DNA from: Synechococcus sp. LTW-R
GTDB lineage: Bacteria > Cyanobacteriota > Cyanobacteriia > PCC-6307 > Cyanobiaceae
Length of the DNA stretch: 64,000 nucleotides
Direction: 5' to 3'
Assembly: GCF_014217875.1 (NCBI RefSeq)
Contig: NZ_CP059060.1
Span: 1,302,001 to 1,366,000 of the forward strand
Below, one piece after another: positions 27,641-34,826 of the stretch. Within the stretch, counting starts at the first letter, position 1; the number at the start of each line of letters is the position of its first letter. A program made the position numbers and the translations under genes. The notes under the pieces were generated by a model, which was not told the origin of the DNA, did not search any database, and was given only the letters and a program-made list of their open reading frames with translations.

Positions 27641-28711
27641 TTAGCTCTCCTCCCAGTACGGCAAAACCACTCGACCTGTTGGCTTGGCATAGGTATTCAG
27701 TAGCTGCTCGGTCCTGTGCCCTGCCACTGCCGCCAGATCAGCAGGACTATTACCCATTGCCAGGGCATGGCTCAGAAATGAATGCCTCTGGGCATACAAA
27801 CGCCTAGGCGCCAATCCAACCCGCCTTTGACTGCGCTTCCACACGAGCTCCAGTCCTGAGTCATACAAGTGCCCATAGGTCTTAGGGGTGACAAACACCA
27901 GTCCCTTATGGGTGTCCAGACCAAGTGCCGCCATCTGGTCCTTGTGATCCTTCAGCAGTGCCACCAGATCCCCACGTAATGGCACAACCCGACTCTTCCC
28001 CGTCTTGGTACCAGCCCAGTGCCTTTTGTGCGTGTAGACGCCGTCGCGCCTCAAGGTCTTGGTGATCAACAGCTCACCTGCCTCCAAGCGAACACAATCC
28101 CAAGTCAGCCCTATGAGCTCAGCGTTCCTGAGTCCTGTGCCTAGCCAGACGGCAAAGCAGGCATAAAACCACTCCTCATTGGTCCTGATCTCCTCCAGCA
28201 CCATCTGGATCTCCCCTTTGCTCAGGACTTCCTCCTGAACGCTGCGGTGAGGAACTTTGATGAATGCGACAGAGAGAGCCTTGTTGTTGGGTTGAACGGT
28301 CCTGATCGTGCTCAAGATCGTGGAGCGGGTGGAGGCTGCAAGTCCTTCAGCTTCCATCCACCGCAAGAACTCCCTGACCTCTCTTTCAGTCCGCAAAGCA
28401 CCGCCATACCGCTTGAGCACCCGATAGGCATGGGTGGTCCTGCCTTGACGCTTCCGCAGCATCAGCTCCTCCATTGCCTTCAGGAGGTCGGGGTCTTTCC
28501 CCTCCACAAGCGGCTTGTATCGGGAGAGGCTCCAGTCCAGATTCCCCTCCCGATAGTCCCTCCAGATCTCCGCAGAGATCGCCTGAGCTCGTGCCCTCGC
28601 AATCGGATCCTCGAACCTGCCCAAACGGTTGATGAAATGGTCTTTGCCATCCAGGCGGACCCGAACCTGTAGGGCACCGTTGTTATTCCGCAGGGTTGGT
28701 GCTTTCCTCAA
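27641..28711 (-). CDS. int: Tyrosine recombinase (integrase), segment 2
   Basis: 356 aa site-specific recombinase. An arm-binding N-terminus (TLRNNNGALQVRVRLDGKDH) and a core-binding domain (about 75-165) precede the catalytic domain: Arg in GTGLRNAELIGLTWDCV, Lys around AGTKTGKSRVVPL, the HxxR-like box in YAQRHSFLSHALA, AGHRTEQLL and nucleophile Tyr in NTYAKP. It reads away from the PLD 3' copy that begins 176 bp upstream, the usual place for an integrase beside its attachment site. Very similar to the enzyme at 34827. Confidence 0.93.
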   Translation of the reverse strand: MRKAPTLRNNNGALQVRVRLDGKDHFINRLGRFEDPIARARAQAISAEIWRDYREGNLDWSLSRYKPLVEGKDPDLLKAMEELMLRKRQGRTTHAYRVLKRYGGALRTEREVREFLRWMEAEGLAASTRSTILSTIRTVQPNNKALSVAFIKVPHRSVQEEVLSKGEIQMVLEEIRTNEEWFYACFAVWLGTGLRNAELIGLTWDCVRLEAGELLITKTLRRDGVYTHKRHWAGTKTGKSRVVPLRGDLVALLKDHKDQMAALGLDTHKGLVFVTPKTYGHLYDSGLELVWKRSQRRVGLAPRRLYAQRHSFLSHALAMGNSPADLAAVAGHRTEQLLNTYAKPTGRVVLPYWEES

Positions 28712-28770
28712 GATCCAGCTCTTTGACTGGAATCTGGCTTAAAGCCGCCCCTAACCAAGAGCCAAGTTCA

Positions 28771-28790
28771 CTTAGCCATTCGTAGCCGCG
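28771..28790 (+). repeat. Right-end repeat, copy 1
   Basis: CTTAGCCATTCGTAGCCGCG; the same core occurs at 35948 and 39255, each 116-133 bp before a PLD 3' copy. Only this core is conserved here, whereas the other two share the whole right end. Confidence 0.7.
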
Positions 28791-28886
28791 TCCGAACTCA
28801 GGGGAGTAATGGATAGGAGTGGCTCAGCTACTGGCTCAAAGACCCTGAGCATCCCTGAGAATCCAAGCTGGGAGACCCATCTCAAG

Positions 28887-29135
28887 GACCTGCATCACAA
28901 GTTCGCCGTGATCGATCGCAAGACCGTCATCACCGGCAGCTTCAACTGGAGCCCGAGTGCTGCCCATCAAAACGATGAGGTGCTGCTGGTGATCCGCTCA
29001 CCGCAGGTCGCTGCCCACTTCACCCAAGAGATGGATCGTCTCTGGCGCAGTGCCGATCTGGGCATCACCGAACGATTGCGGCGCAAGCTCGAACGCAACC
29101 GCCAGCGCTGCGGCAGTGGGATTGAGCGGGATTAA
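28887..29135 (+). pseudogene. PLD 3'-end copy C
   Basis: About 249 bases matching the second HKD motif to the stop of the PLD gene: LHHKFAVIDRKTVITGSFNW, then [15 protein letters not shown] and the basic tail ending GSGIERD. It has no start or upstream domain, so it cannot be a functional enzyme. Presumed attachment-site duplicate at the junction of segments 2 and 3. Confidence 0.9.
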
Positions 29136-29145
29136 GCGAGGGCGC

Positions 29146-29175
29146 AGAAGGACTGAGTGGCTCAGGGAGTGGCTT
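29146..29175 (+). repeat. Left-end repeat, copy 2
   Basis: AGAAGGACTGAGTGG followed by CTCAGGGAGTGGCTT, 10 bp after the stop of PLD copy C; compare 15450, 36325 and 39632. Confidence 0.8.
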
Positions 29176-29551
29176 CGGTGGGCATCACCAAAGACTTATC
29201 CACTCTTTTCACGCAGTGGTGAATGCCATAGCTCACATAGACGTAAAAACGCCCTGGCTCACCAAAGAGCGTTTCGTTGCTGGGGGAGCGGCGGCGGTAG
29301 CCGCGTGTGGCGGGGTCGTCCTGGGAATACGCCTCCGTTTCCACCACCACACCCCAGAGCAGGCTGCCGCCTGTTTGGCGTTTCACCAACTTGCAGCCAA
29401 TCAGCTCAGGGGCAACAACCTCCGCTGGACGGCAGAAGAAGGCGTGGGGCAGGGCTGGGAAGTCCTTGGTAATGGGTTGGGTGGCTACGGGAGTGGCTTG
29501 TCTTCTCCCAGCTTGCCGCCGCAAACCGAAGTGCTCTAAGCCCAGTTGCAA
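29165..29551 (-). pseudogene. 3-methyladenine DNA glycosylase 5' fragment, copy 3
   Basis: Same N-terminal half and same cut-off as the fragment at 15470, with one local change (DPATRGYRR in place of DPACHGYRR). The shared breakpoint shows that the truncation came before the cassette was duplicated. Confidence 0.8.
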
Positions 29552-29599
29552 TGGCGGATTTCCTGGCGAAACTCCCGCCAGAAGTTGAGCGTGTCTGTG

Positions 29600-30568
29600 A
29601 TGCGGCAGTCCCTTCATTTATCGCTGGCGGCACTGAGCACCGCTGCTCTCTCCATCGCCTCACTGCCTGCAGTCAGCGCCAAGCCTGCTCAAGTCGCCCA
29701 AGGGTCTGCCAGTGACCTGGGTGTGATGAGCATTCAGCTCAAGGACATCGTTAAACCGCAGGTCGGCATCCAGGCTCAAACCCAAGCGGCTGGCACCCCC
29801 AACCAAGCAGGTCTGGGTGGCTTCCTTCCCCTGGTGGTCGGCAGCAACAGCGTCTTCTATGCCGATGTCCTGGCGAATGCCAACTTCTCGGACTGGGGTA
29901 ACAGCAGCAGCATCATCAACACCACCGTTGCTGGCACCACCATCTCCACCTCATCCCGCCTGGGCTATCGCTGGCTCAATGGTGACCGCAGTTGGATGTA
30001 TGGACTGAATGCGGGCTATGACACCCGACCAATGAGCACGGGTCCCTCTGACACGGGTATCCCTGTTTATGCCTCACGCACCGCTTTCTTCCAGCAGGCG
30101 GCTGTCAATGCAGAAGCGGTGAGCGATAAGTGGGCATTCAATGCTTATGCGCTCATTCCAACGGGTGACACCGAGCAACAGCTCAACACCGTCTATCAAG
30201 GCGGTGCACTGGACACCTATGGCTTAGATGCTGGTTACAACCTGACGCCAGGACTAAGAGCCTCTGTTGGTTACTACTACCAAAACGGTGACCTCAATAC
30301 AGCAGATGGCTCTGGTGTCTTGGGTCGCCTCGCCTATGCCATCAACAACGGACTAACGGTTGGCACCAACCTCTCTTATGACAGTGCCTTCAAGTCACGG
30401 TTTTCGGCTGACATCAAGTGGCGTTTCAATACGAATGGCGGTCCTGGCAAAGGTGCTGCCGTTACTGCCCTAACATCAACTCCAAGCAAGAGGGATGTGC
30501 GGGTGCACGATTGTAATTGCGATTTATCTGGTGCTACGAATTCATGTTGCTACTATCAACCGTGGTAG
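29600..30568 (+). CDS. Outer-membrane beta-barrel protein, copy C
   Basis: 322 aa with the same signal peptide design ([18 protein letters not shown]). The N-terminal half differs from A and B at only a few residues (IVKPQVGIQ); the second half follows copy B in outline but with its own loops ([25 protein letters not shown]). The tail after VRVHD is cysteine-rich ([18 protein letters not shown]) and unlike the other two. Promoter must lie in or before the mpg fragment upstream. Confidence 0.75.
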   Translation: MRQSLHLSLAALSTAALSIASLPAVSAKPAQVAQGSASDLGVMSIQLKDIVKPQVGIQAQTQAAGTPNQAGLGGFLPLVVGSNSVFYADVLANANFSDWGNSSSIINTTVAGTTISTSSRLGYRWLNGDRSWMYGLNAGYDTRPMSTGPSDTGIPVYASRTAFFQQAAVNAEAVSDKWAFNAYALIPTGDTEQQLNTVYQGGALDTYGLDAGYNLTPGLRASVGYYYQNGDLNTADGSGVLGRLAYAINNGLTVGTNLSYDSAFKSRFSADIKWRFNTNGGPGKGAAVTALTSTPSKRDVRVHDCNCDLSGATNSCCYYQPW

Positions 30569-30622
30569 TAGAGAATGTGTGATTGAGTGTAGATTGATTG
30601 ATAAGTGATAGGCTAACCACCC

Positions 30623-30652
30623 AAAGCCCCTGCAACCGCAGGGGCTTTTTAT
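30623..30652 (+). terminator. Terminator after beta-barrel copy C
   Basis: Arms AAAGCCCCTGC / GCAGGGGCTTT, loop AACC, T tract; same as at 18632. Confidence 0.9.
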
Positions 30653-30840
30653 TTCTTTATTCACACCAGTAAGCCAACAAATCAGCCTCCAATACCTGGC
30701 ACCATCGCCCTCGGCTTAGCCCAATGGCAGGTCACTCACGGCATTCTTTGCCTCATCTCAAGACCGCAAGACACACCAAAGCCTCCCTAGCCTCCCTCAA
30801 TATGTTTCTCCCTACTTCTATCCTTATTGCCTCAACACAT

Positions 30841-31626
30841 TCACCAATAACTTCGCTCCCTTTCGCCATCACGGATGCCATTGGCTCGTCTAAATCTCAC
30901 TGCTATCTGGTGCCACTCGTTAGGGATTTGGTTGAGCCGCATATCAAACGCAAACGGTAGTTGCTGCTGCCCAGGCGATAAACGCTTTTTCTTGCTTCTT
31001 TGATGACCTCTTGCCTCAACCAATCGCTTCAGCATCCTTGAGCCCCAGTGGCACTTGGCTGCTCCTTTGGCGTGATGGCGATACCGCTGACAAAACCGCT
31101 CATAACGCTTGGAGCATCCCTCCAATGTTGGCGCCAGTTGCAGGAAACTTGGGTGCCATTCGCTGATGCCATCACTCGCCAACCTCCCGTAGTGCCCGTA
31201 GTTGCTGTAGGGGTCATAAAACCCCTTTCGCACTCCAGCTGCTTTGGGGTTGGCGTGGATATACCGCAAGGTATTGAGCACTCGTCTGTGGTCTTTAGGC
31301 GCAATGGCAGTGGCGTAATACCTGGCTTCCCAAAAGTGCCCGCAGCGACCCGTTAGGCGATTGAGTGCCATTGCTGAATACCAGCCAAACCAGTGCATCA
31401 GCCTTGGCAGTTGGCGTGCATCATCAGGTTTGATGAGCAGGTGCAGGTGATTTGCCATCAAACAAACGGCATACAACCTGTGAGGGACCTTGGCTTGTGC
31501 CTTGGCGAGCACTGCTAAAAGCACATCCCGCCTCAATCCCTTAGCAATCAAAAACTGACGGCTGTTGCACCGCAGCGTGATGTGGAAGGAATAGCCCTGT
31601 GGCAGGCAGCGTGGTGAGCGTGACAT
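30841..31626 (-). CDS. REP-associated tyrosine (Y1) transposase, full length
   Basis: 261 aa from an internal ATG (SRSPRCLPQGYSFHITLRCN). HUH motif NHLHLL within YAVCLMANHLHLLIKPDD, catalytic-tyrosine region in HFWEARYYATAIAPKD and LNTLRYIHANPKAAGV, then a basic C-terminal domain (RLVEARGHQRSKKKRLSPGQ). This is the TnpA_REP/IS200-like family, single-strand transposases often domesticated with REP hairpins. It is the only intact copy; C-terminal remnants lie at 17146 and 18851 in equivalent positions after beta-barrel genes. Confidence 0.88.
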   Translation of the reverse strand: MSRSPRCLPQGYSFHITLRCNSRQFLIAKGLRRDVLLAVLAKAQAKVPHRLYAVCLMANHLHLLIKPDDARQLPRLMHWFGWYSAMALNRLTGRCGHFWEARYYATAIAPKDHRRVLNTLRYIHANPKAAGVRKGFYDPYSNYGHYGRLASDGISEWHPSFLQLAPTLEGCSKRYERFCQRYRHHAKGAAKCHWGSRMLKRLVEARGHQRSKKKRLSPGQQQLPFAFDMRLNQIPNEWHQIAVRFRRANGIRDGERERSYW

Positions 31627-31651
31627 TTGGAATGTGAGGGCATCTTGGCTT

Positions 31652-31807
31652 TCACCTTGATGCTCTGCCCTTAGGGGTCTTGGCGTATTCCTGTTGGATT
31701 TGACTGATAAGAAGACCCTGCCGGTCTCTATAAGCCCGATTGACCTTCTGCACCTCAACCAGCATCGCTGCCTCTACATCAGGCAGCCGTATGGCAAGCG
31801 TTTTCAT
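31652..31807 (-). CDS. Small ribbon-helix-helix-like protein upstream of transposase
   Basis: 51 aa starting KTLAIRLPDVEAAMLVEVQK, a strand followed by helices as in ribbon-helix-helix DNA binders, with a basic end (YAKTPKGRASR). It stops 25 bp before the transposase start on the same strand, so is probably co-transcribed. Its ATG overlaps the stop of another frame (31804-31962) as ATGA, a sign of translational coupling. Confidence 0.6.
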   Translation of the reverse strand: MKTLAIRLPDVEAAMLVEVQKVNRAYRDRQGLLISQIQQEYAKTPKGRASR

Positions 31808-31962
31808 TTGTTTTTCTCCAGTCGCTCCAACTTCTCCACAATCGCTGCACGACAGAATGCCGACACATTGAGATGCTGGCTTCTTTTCAGCAGGAGCAAT
31901 GCCTGGTGGAGTTGTTGGGCGTCGCCTTCTGGGTAGGTGATGGTGAGTCTCTGCCACTTCCT
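31804..31962 (-). pseudogene. Start-less reading frame coupled to the RHH gene
   Basis: 52 codons open between an upstream stop (31963-31965) and TGA at 31804-31806, with no ATG or early GTG. It reads RLTITYPEGDAQQLHQALLL, then NVSAFCRAAIVEKLERLEKN, again strand-plus-helices like a small DNA binder. The ATGA overlap with the next gene suggests it was once the first gene of the operon; its beginning seems lost or frameshifted. Confidence 0.45.
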
Positions 31963-32450
31963 TCAGGCGGCATCGGCAGTTGAACCCTTGGGCACGGGAT
32001 GACACATTCAGGTACTCCAGAGCGATCTTGCGGATGTAGTCATGGGCATGGGAAATCCAGAACGGTTCCTGTTCAGGAAACCCGTGAACCTGATTAGCCG
32101 TCCTTGCACCAGATCGTCCAGTCAGATCAGGATTGAAAGAGAAAAATCGTGGGTGGTACAAGAATGACGAAGGCGTGGTCGCCATTGACCTCAACAACCT
32201 TGAGAAGGACTGACCAATAACGGAATAACAAAATAACAAAAGGCTCTGTGATTCTGAAAGCGTTTTTTGGGGAGTTTGTGCCTCTAAGGATCGATTAAGT
32301 CCAGAAGGGCACCGTCATCACTAATGAGTCGATGCCTCTTGCCAGTGCTTGGTGCTCGACGTAAGGCAACACGGAAGGCATCTGCTTCATTGTGCTTGGT
32401 CTGCCGATGTAACCACTGACCCCATTAGTTCTGATATTGGATGTGGACCT
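31963..32450. other. No confident gene
   Basis: A minus-strand frame from 32239 begins ATTPSSFLYHPRFFSFNPDL and includes FWISHAHDYIRKIALEYLNV, which looks like possible protein sequence, but it runs out of frame into the small-gene operon below 31970. It may be the decayed front of that operon. Otherwise nothing seen. Confidence 0.35.
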
Positions 32451-32648
32451 TCATTGGTTCCCCCATTGCTGAAAGTGCTGCAAACACAGGACTTCAACGT
32501 CGTCACAGTCGTTGCTGAACCAACCCTGGAATTCCCGCCTGAGTGCCTTCCTGTCACCTTTGGAGACCTTCTTCATGCGTCGGTGGATGTCGTTGAGGGT
32601 CTTGTCGAACACAAGTTCCAGACGGCGTTCTGATGCCCAGGAGGTCAT
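32451..32648 (-). CDS. Small protein coupled to integrase remnant
   Basis: 65 aa, basic and helical (SERRLELVFDKTLNDIHRRM, KKVSKGDRKALRREFQGWFS). Its ATG overlaps the stop of the integrase remnant as ATGA, so it was translated together with the recombinase. It could be a directionality or accessory factor by position; that is inference. Confidence 0.5.
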   Translation of the reverse strand: MTSWASERRLELVFDKTLNDIHRRMKKVSKGDRKALRREFQGWFSNDCDDVEVLCLQHFQQWGNQ

Positions 32649-32860
32649 GACGCCACCTCCATCCGTTGCCTGAATTTGTCGACAACCTTTTCCTTGTCGA
32701 TGTCCAGGTAATCCTGCAGGGACTGAAGAGAACGGTGTCCAGAGATGTGCTGGATTTCTCTGAGGGACCAACCATCCCGATACAACTCCGTCAGTTGGGT
32801 ATGGCGGAAGGAGTGGGAAGAGACACTGGATACAGCGTTCCGCCTCTCTGGCGAGTCTGC
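32645..32860 (-). pseudogene. Third tyrosine recombinase, C-terminal remnant
   Basis: 71 residues open after an in-frame stop at 32861-32863. They carry the closing catalytic boxes of a tyrosine recombinase: SSHSFRHTQLTELYRDG (HxxR), REIQHISGHRSLQSL and the nucleophile in QDYLDI, ending EKVVDKFRQRMEVAS. The front of the gene is missing. It differs clearly from the enzymes at 27641 and 34827, so it comes from another element. Confidence 0.72.
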
Positions 32861-32988
32861 TCAGTCCAGTGGCAAGACATGACCAGTGGTCGCTTCCCGT
32901 GAGGACAGGTGCTTGTACTGATGCCTTCTGTATCCCGAGGAACTAGAACAGGGTCAGATGCCACTTGCTGAGTTGCGTCTAGGGGAGG

Positions 32989-33015
32989 AAGGCGGTGTTG
33001 GCGCACCGCCTTTTT
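32989..33015 (+). terminator. Plus-strand terminator with no gene upstream
   Basis: Arms AAGGCGGTG / CACCGCCTT, six-base loop, T5. No plus-strand coding frame precedes it, so it may end a small RNA or be a leftover. Confidence 0.75.
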
Positions 33016-33096
33016 ATGTTCCTTGTCAGCACTTGAGGAACAGACTCCCGACAGAACGGGGGTTCGGTTTATGTTCGCCACGATTCACTGCTTTTG

Positions 33097-33309
33097 ATGG
33101 CGACATATCTGCTGAGAGACGGAAGTAAAGTCACTGCCGACATCATCCTCCCCCAGATGGATGTCTTCGTTTATGAAACCGATGGAGGGAAGACCGTTCA
33201 GGTTGTCCTAAGTGTTGAGGCGGAGCAGTTCTTGCTTAACTCACTCTCCTCAAAGGTTGTTCCCCTTCGCAGAAGAATGGAAACTGCCTACAAGAAGTGC
33301 TCTGCCTGA
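33097..33309 (+). CDS. Small hypothetical protein
   Basis: 70 aa from ATG 33097: ATYLLRDGSKVTADIILPQM, then a beta-rich middle (VQVVLSVEAEQFLLNSLSSK) and a basic end (RRRMETAYKKCSA). No known family; the alternation of strands and the clean start make it plausible. Confidence 0.45.
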   Translation: MATYLLRDGSKVTADIILPQMDVFVYETDGGKTVQVVLSVEAEQFLLNSLSSKVVPLRRRMETAYKKCSA

Positions 33310-33423
33310 CCTGAGGGCATTCCCATAAGTTGAGTGCTTTTGCTGGTGTCGTCTGCCTGCTGGGCGACCTATCAAGGGTTTAGACACCAACAGACCCACT
33401 GCTGTTCTGACGGGTCGGGTGCC

Positions 33424-33447
33424 AAGGGCGGCGTAACTGCCGCCCTT
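33424..33447 (+). repeat. Inverted repeat
   Basis: AAGGGCGGC / GCCGCCCTT, nine-base perfect arms and a six-base loop, followed by CTC rather than a T run; not a classical terminator. Confidence 0.7.
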
Positions 33448-33564
33448 CTCAATGGGCGGTTTCCTGGGGTGAGTGTTCTTGACCGAACCCCCAGTGACGG
33501 TTGTCCTACTCCTGTGGATACAAGACCCCGAATAGAACTGTTGGGCGTCGTCTGAGGAGACCGC

Positions 33565-33601
33565 AAACCTCCGTGGTCAGTCATCCCACGGAGGTTTTTT
33601 T
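33565..33601 (+). terminator. Strong plus-strand terminator
   Basis: Arms AAACCTCCGTGG / CCACGGAGGTTT, nine-base loop, T run. No convincing gene ends before it. Confidence 0.85.
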
Positions 33602-33624
33602 CTTGCCTCACCTGACCCAGCGAA

Positions 33625-33659
33625 AGTCCCTGTCAGCAGAACCCCCACTGACAGGGACT
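33625..33659 (+). repeat. Long inverted repeat
   Basis: AGTCCCTGTCAG / CTGACAGGGACT, 12-base perfect arms with an 11-base loop; no T run. Confidence 0.8.
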
Positions 33660-34077
33660 GGAGTGTCGAAGGAGTGACCATCGGTCACTTGAACACTGTC
33701 AAATGACCCGATCTCAAGCGATACCCCCAGATGGGAACAAAGCATCCAGACCTGCTCTTCTTCAGCAAATCTTCCAGGAGCGCTGCCACGACACGCGTTA
33801 CCACGCTTCTAAATTCAAAAAAATGCGACCAAGAGACCTATGTGCCCCCCAGAGTTATCCAGTCTCAAGTGGGGTGATGACGGTGAACTCTCTTCGCAAG
33901 ACACCTGGAATCTGGTCAAACGATTAACCAAGGTCGAGGAGGAGACCAAGGCGTCTGACCTACTGCACCTCTCCTCAAAGCACTCACACGGGAAGCAAAG
34001 GAAGAATCCTCAAGGGACACAACTCAACCCGAGTCCTGCCTCACTAGAACATTCCTGATCAAGGTTCATGCAGCATT

Positions 34078-34103
34078 GAGGGGGCGTGTGCCCCCTCTTT
34101 TTT
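34078..34103 (+). terminator. Plus-strand terminator facing cyAbrB copy 2
   Basis: Arms GAGGGGGC / GCCCCCTC, four-base loop and T6. It lies just past the end of the cyAbrB gene on the other strand but has its T run only on the plus strand. Confidence 0.75.
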
Positions 34104-34107
34104 GCGC

Positions 34108-34476
34108 CTATTCCTCCTCGTCAGAACCACCGACAGGGACCAGGCGAATTGACTTCCTGCCCAACTTGATTTCGAACTCCATGCCAGGTTCAAGACCAAG
34201 CATGGCGGTGTATGCCTTGCCGACCATCAGGTTGCCGTTGAACTGAACCTTTGCCGTGTAGGAGAGTTTCCTGCCGCCCTTACCGACTCCTTTGCCACCA
34301 CCACTGCCAAGGTCAATTCCCTTGGCATTCAGAAGTGCCTCATAGAAGGCAGTGAAGTTCACGCGGTCTGATCCGTCCTTCTTCTTGGACACATATCCAC
34401 AGGCGGTTGCCAGTTCGGTCTTAGGAGCATCACCCATCTCCTTGACCTTAGACAGCAGTTCTTGACCAGTCAGCAC
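34108..34476 (-). CDS. Cyanobacterial AbrB-family transcriptional regulator, copy 2
   Basis: 122 aa from a GTG start that aligns with the ATG of copy 1 (LTGQELLSKVKEMGDAPKTE). It differs from copy 1 at few positions, including one extra residue in the glycine linker and the tail SDEEE. The C-terminal AbrB domain is whole (AYTAMLGLEPGMEFEIKLGR). It lies 350 bp before the integrase in the same orientation. The frame is open upstream for 15 more residues without conservation. Confidence 0.87.
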   Translation of the reverse strand: MLTGQELLSKVKEMGDAPKTELATACGYVSKKKDGSDRVNFTAFYEALLNAKGIDLGSGGGKGVGKGGRKLSYTAKVQFNGNLMVGKAYTAMLGLEPGMEFEIKLGRKSIRLVPVGGSDEEE

Positions 34477-34539
34477 GAGTCTTGGGAGTAACGACTCAGT
34501 CAGTTCTAGCGAATCAACCACACTCCCAACAAGTCCAAA

Positions 34540-34734
34540 TCAGATATTGGTTGTCAAAAGTATGGACTCAATCAAGTCGTGCTGAATCCCATTGAGAACC
34601 CATGCCTTGGTCTTATTTGGAATATGACGCAAGCGCATTGCCCCAAGAAGACCCCGTAGTTCCTCCTCCAGGCGATCGGTACTAGTGGGATAGTTGCCCA
34701 TTCGATCGGAATACCCCGAAAGATTGCCTCTCAT
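34540..34734 (-). CDS. Small hypothetical protein between cyAbrB and integrase
   Basis: 64 aa, helical in its second half (RLEEELRGLLGAMRLRHIPN, KTKAWVLNGIQHDLIESILL). Same strand as its neighbours. No recognised motif; position could suit an accessory protein of the element. Confidence 0.4.
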   Translation of the reverse strand: MRGNLSGYSDRMGNYPTSTDRLEEELRGLLGAMRLRHIPNKTKAWVLNGIQHDLIESILLTTNI

Positions 34735-34826
34735 TCTCGAAAACCGTTTGTTATTTTGTGATTCTGTTACGCCTCTCCCGCCAAGAGAGTCCTCCCCCTC
34801 CTAAATGCATCGTTGCCCCTAAGCCC

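Larger units (their letters stand above)
19167..28886. mobile_element. Segment 2 of the array, with tyrosine recombinase
   Basis: About 9.7 kb of lower-GC DNA between PLD copies at 19076 and 28887. Gene order: unknown protein, cyAbrB, DUF805, TPR protein, secreted protein, membrane protein, two small acidic proteins, HUH-like protein, three unknowns, integrase. The integrase lies at the right end next to the PLD copy, and the right-end repeat is at 28771. Boundaries inferred from repeats. Confidence 0.7.
33310..34077. other. Hairpin-rich stretch without confident genes
   Basis: About 770 bases with several strong hairpins (33424, 33565, 33625) on the plus strand and two weak overlapping frames (33703-33927, 33840-34058) that show no recognisable protein. 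May encode structured or small RNAs. Confidence 0.45.

Noticed and set aside
31652-32239. 195-codon minus-strand gene including the RHH-like protein
   Set aside because: Its middle is out of frame with the better strand-helix sequence at 31804-31962, and the last 51 codons alone have an ATG in ATGA overlap, so the short gene is preferred.
33703-34058. Two overlapping short plus-strand frames
   Set aside because: No conserved features, no good start context, and composition unlike the other small genes; left as hairpin-rich noncoding DNA.
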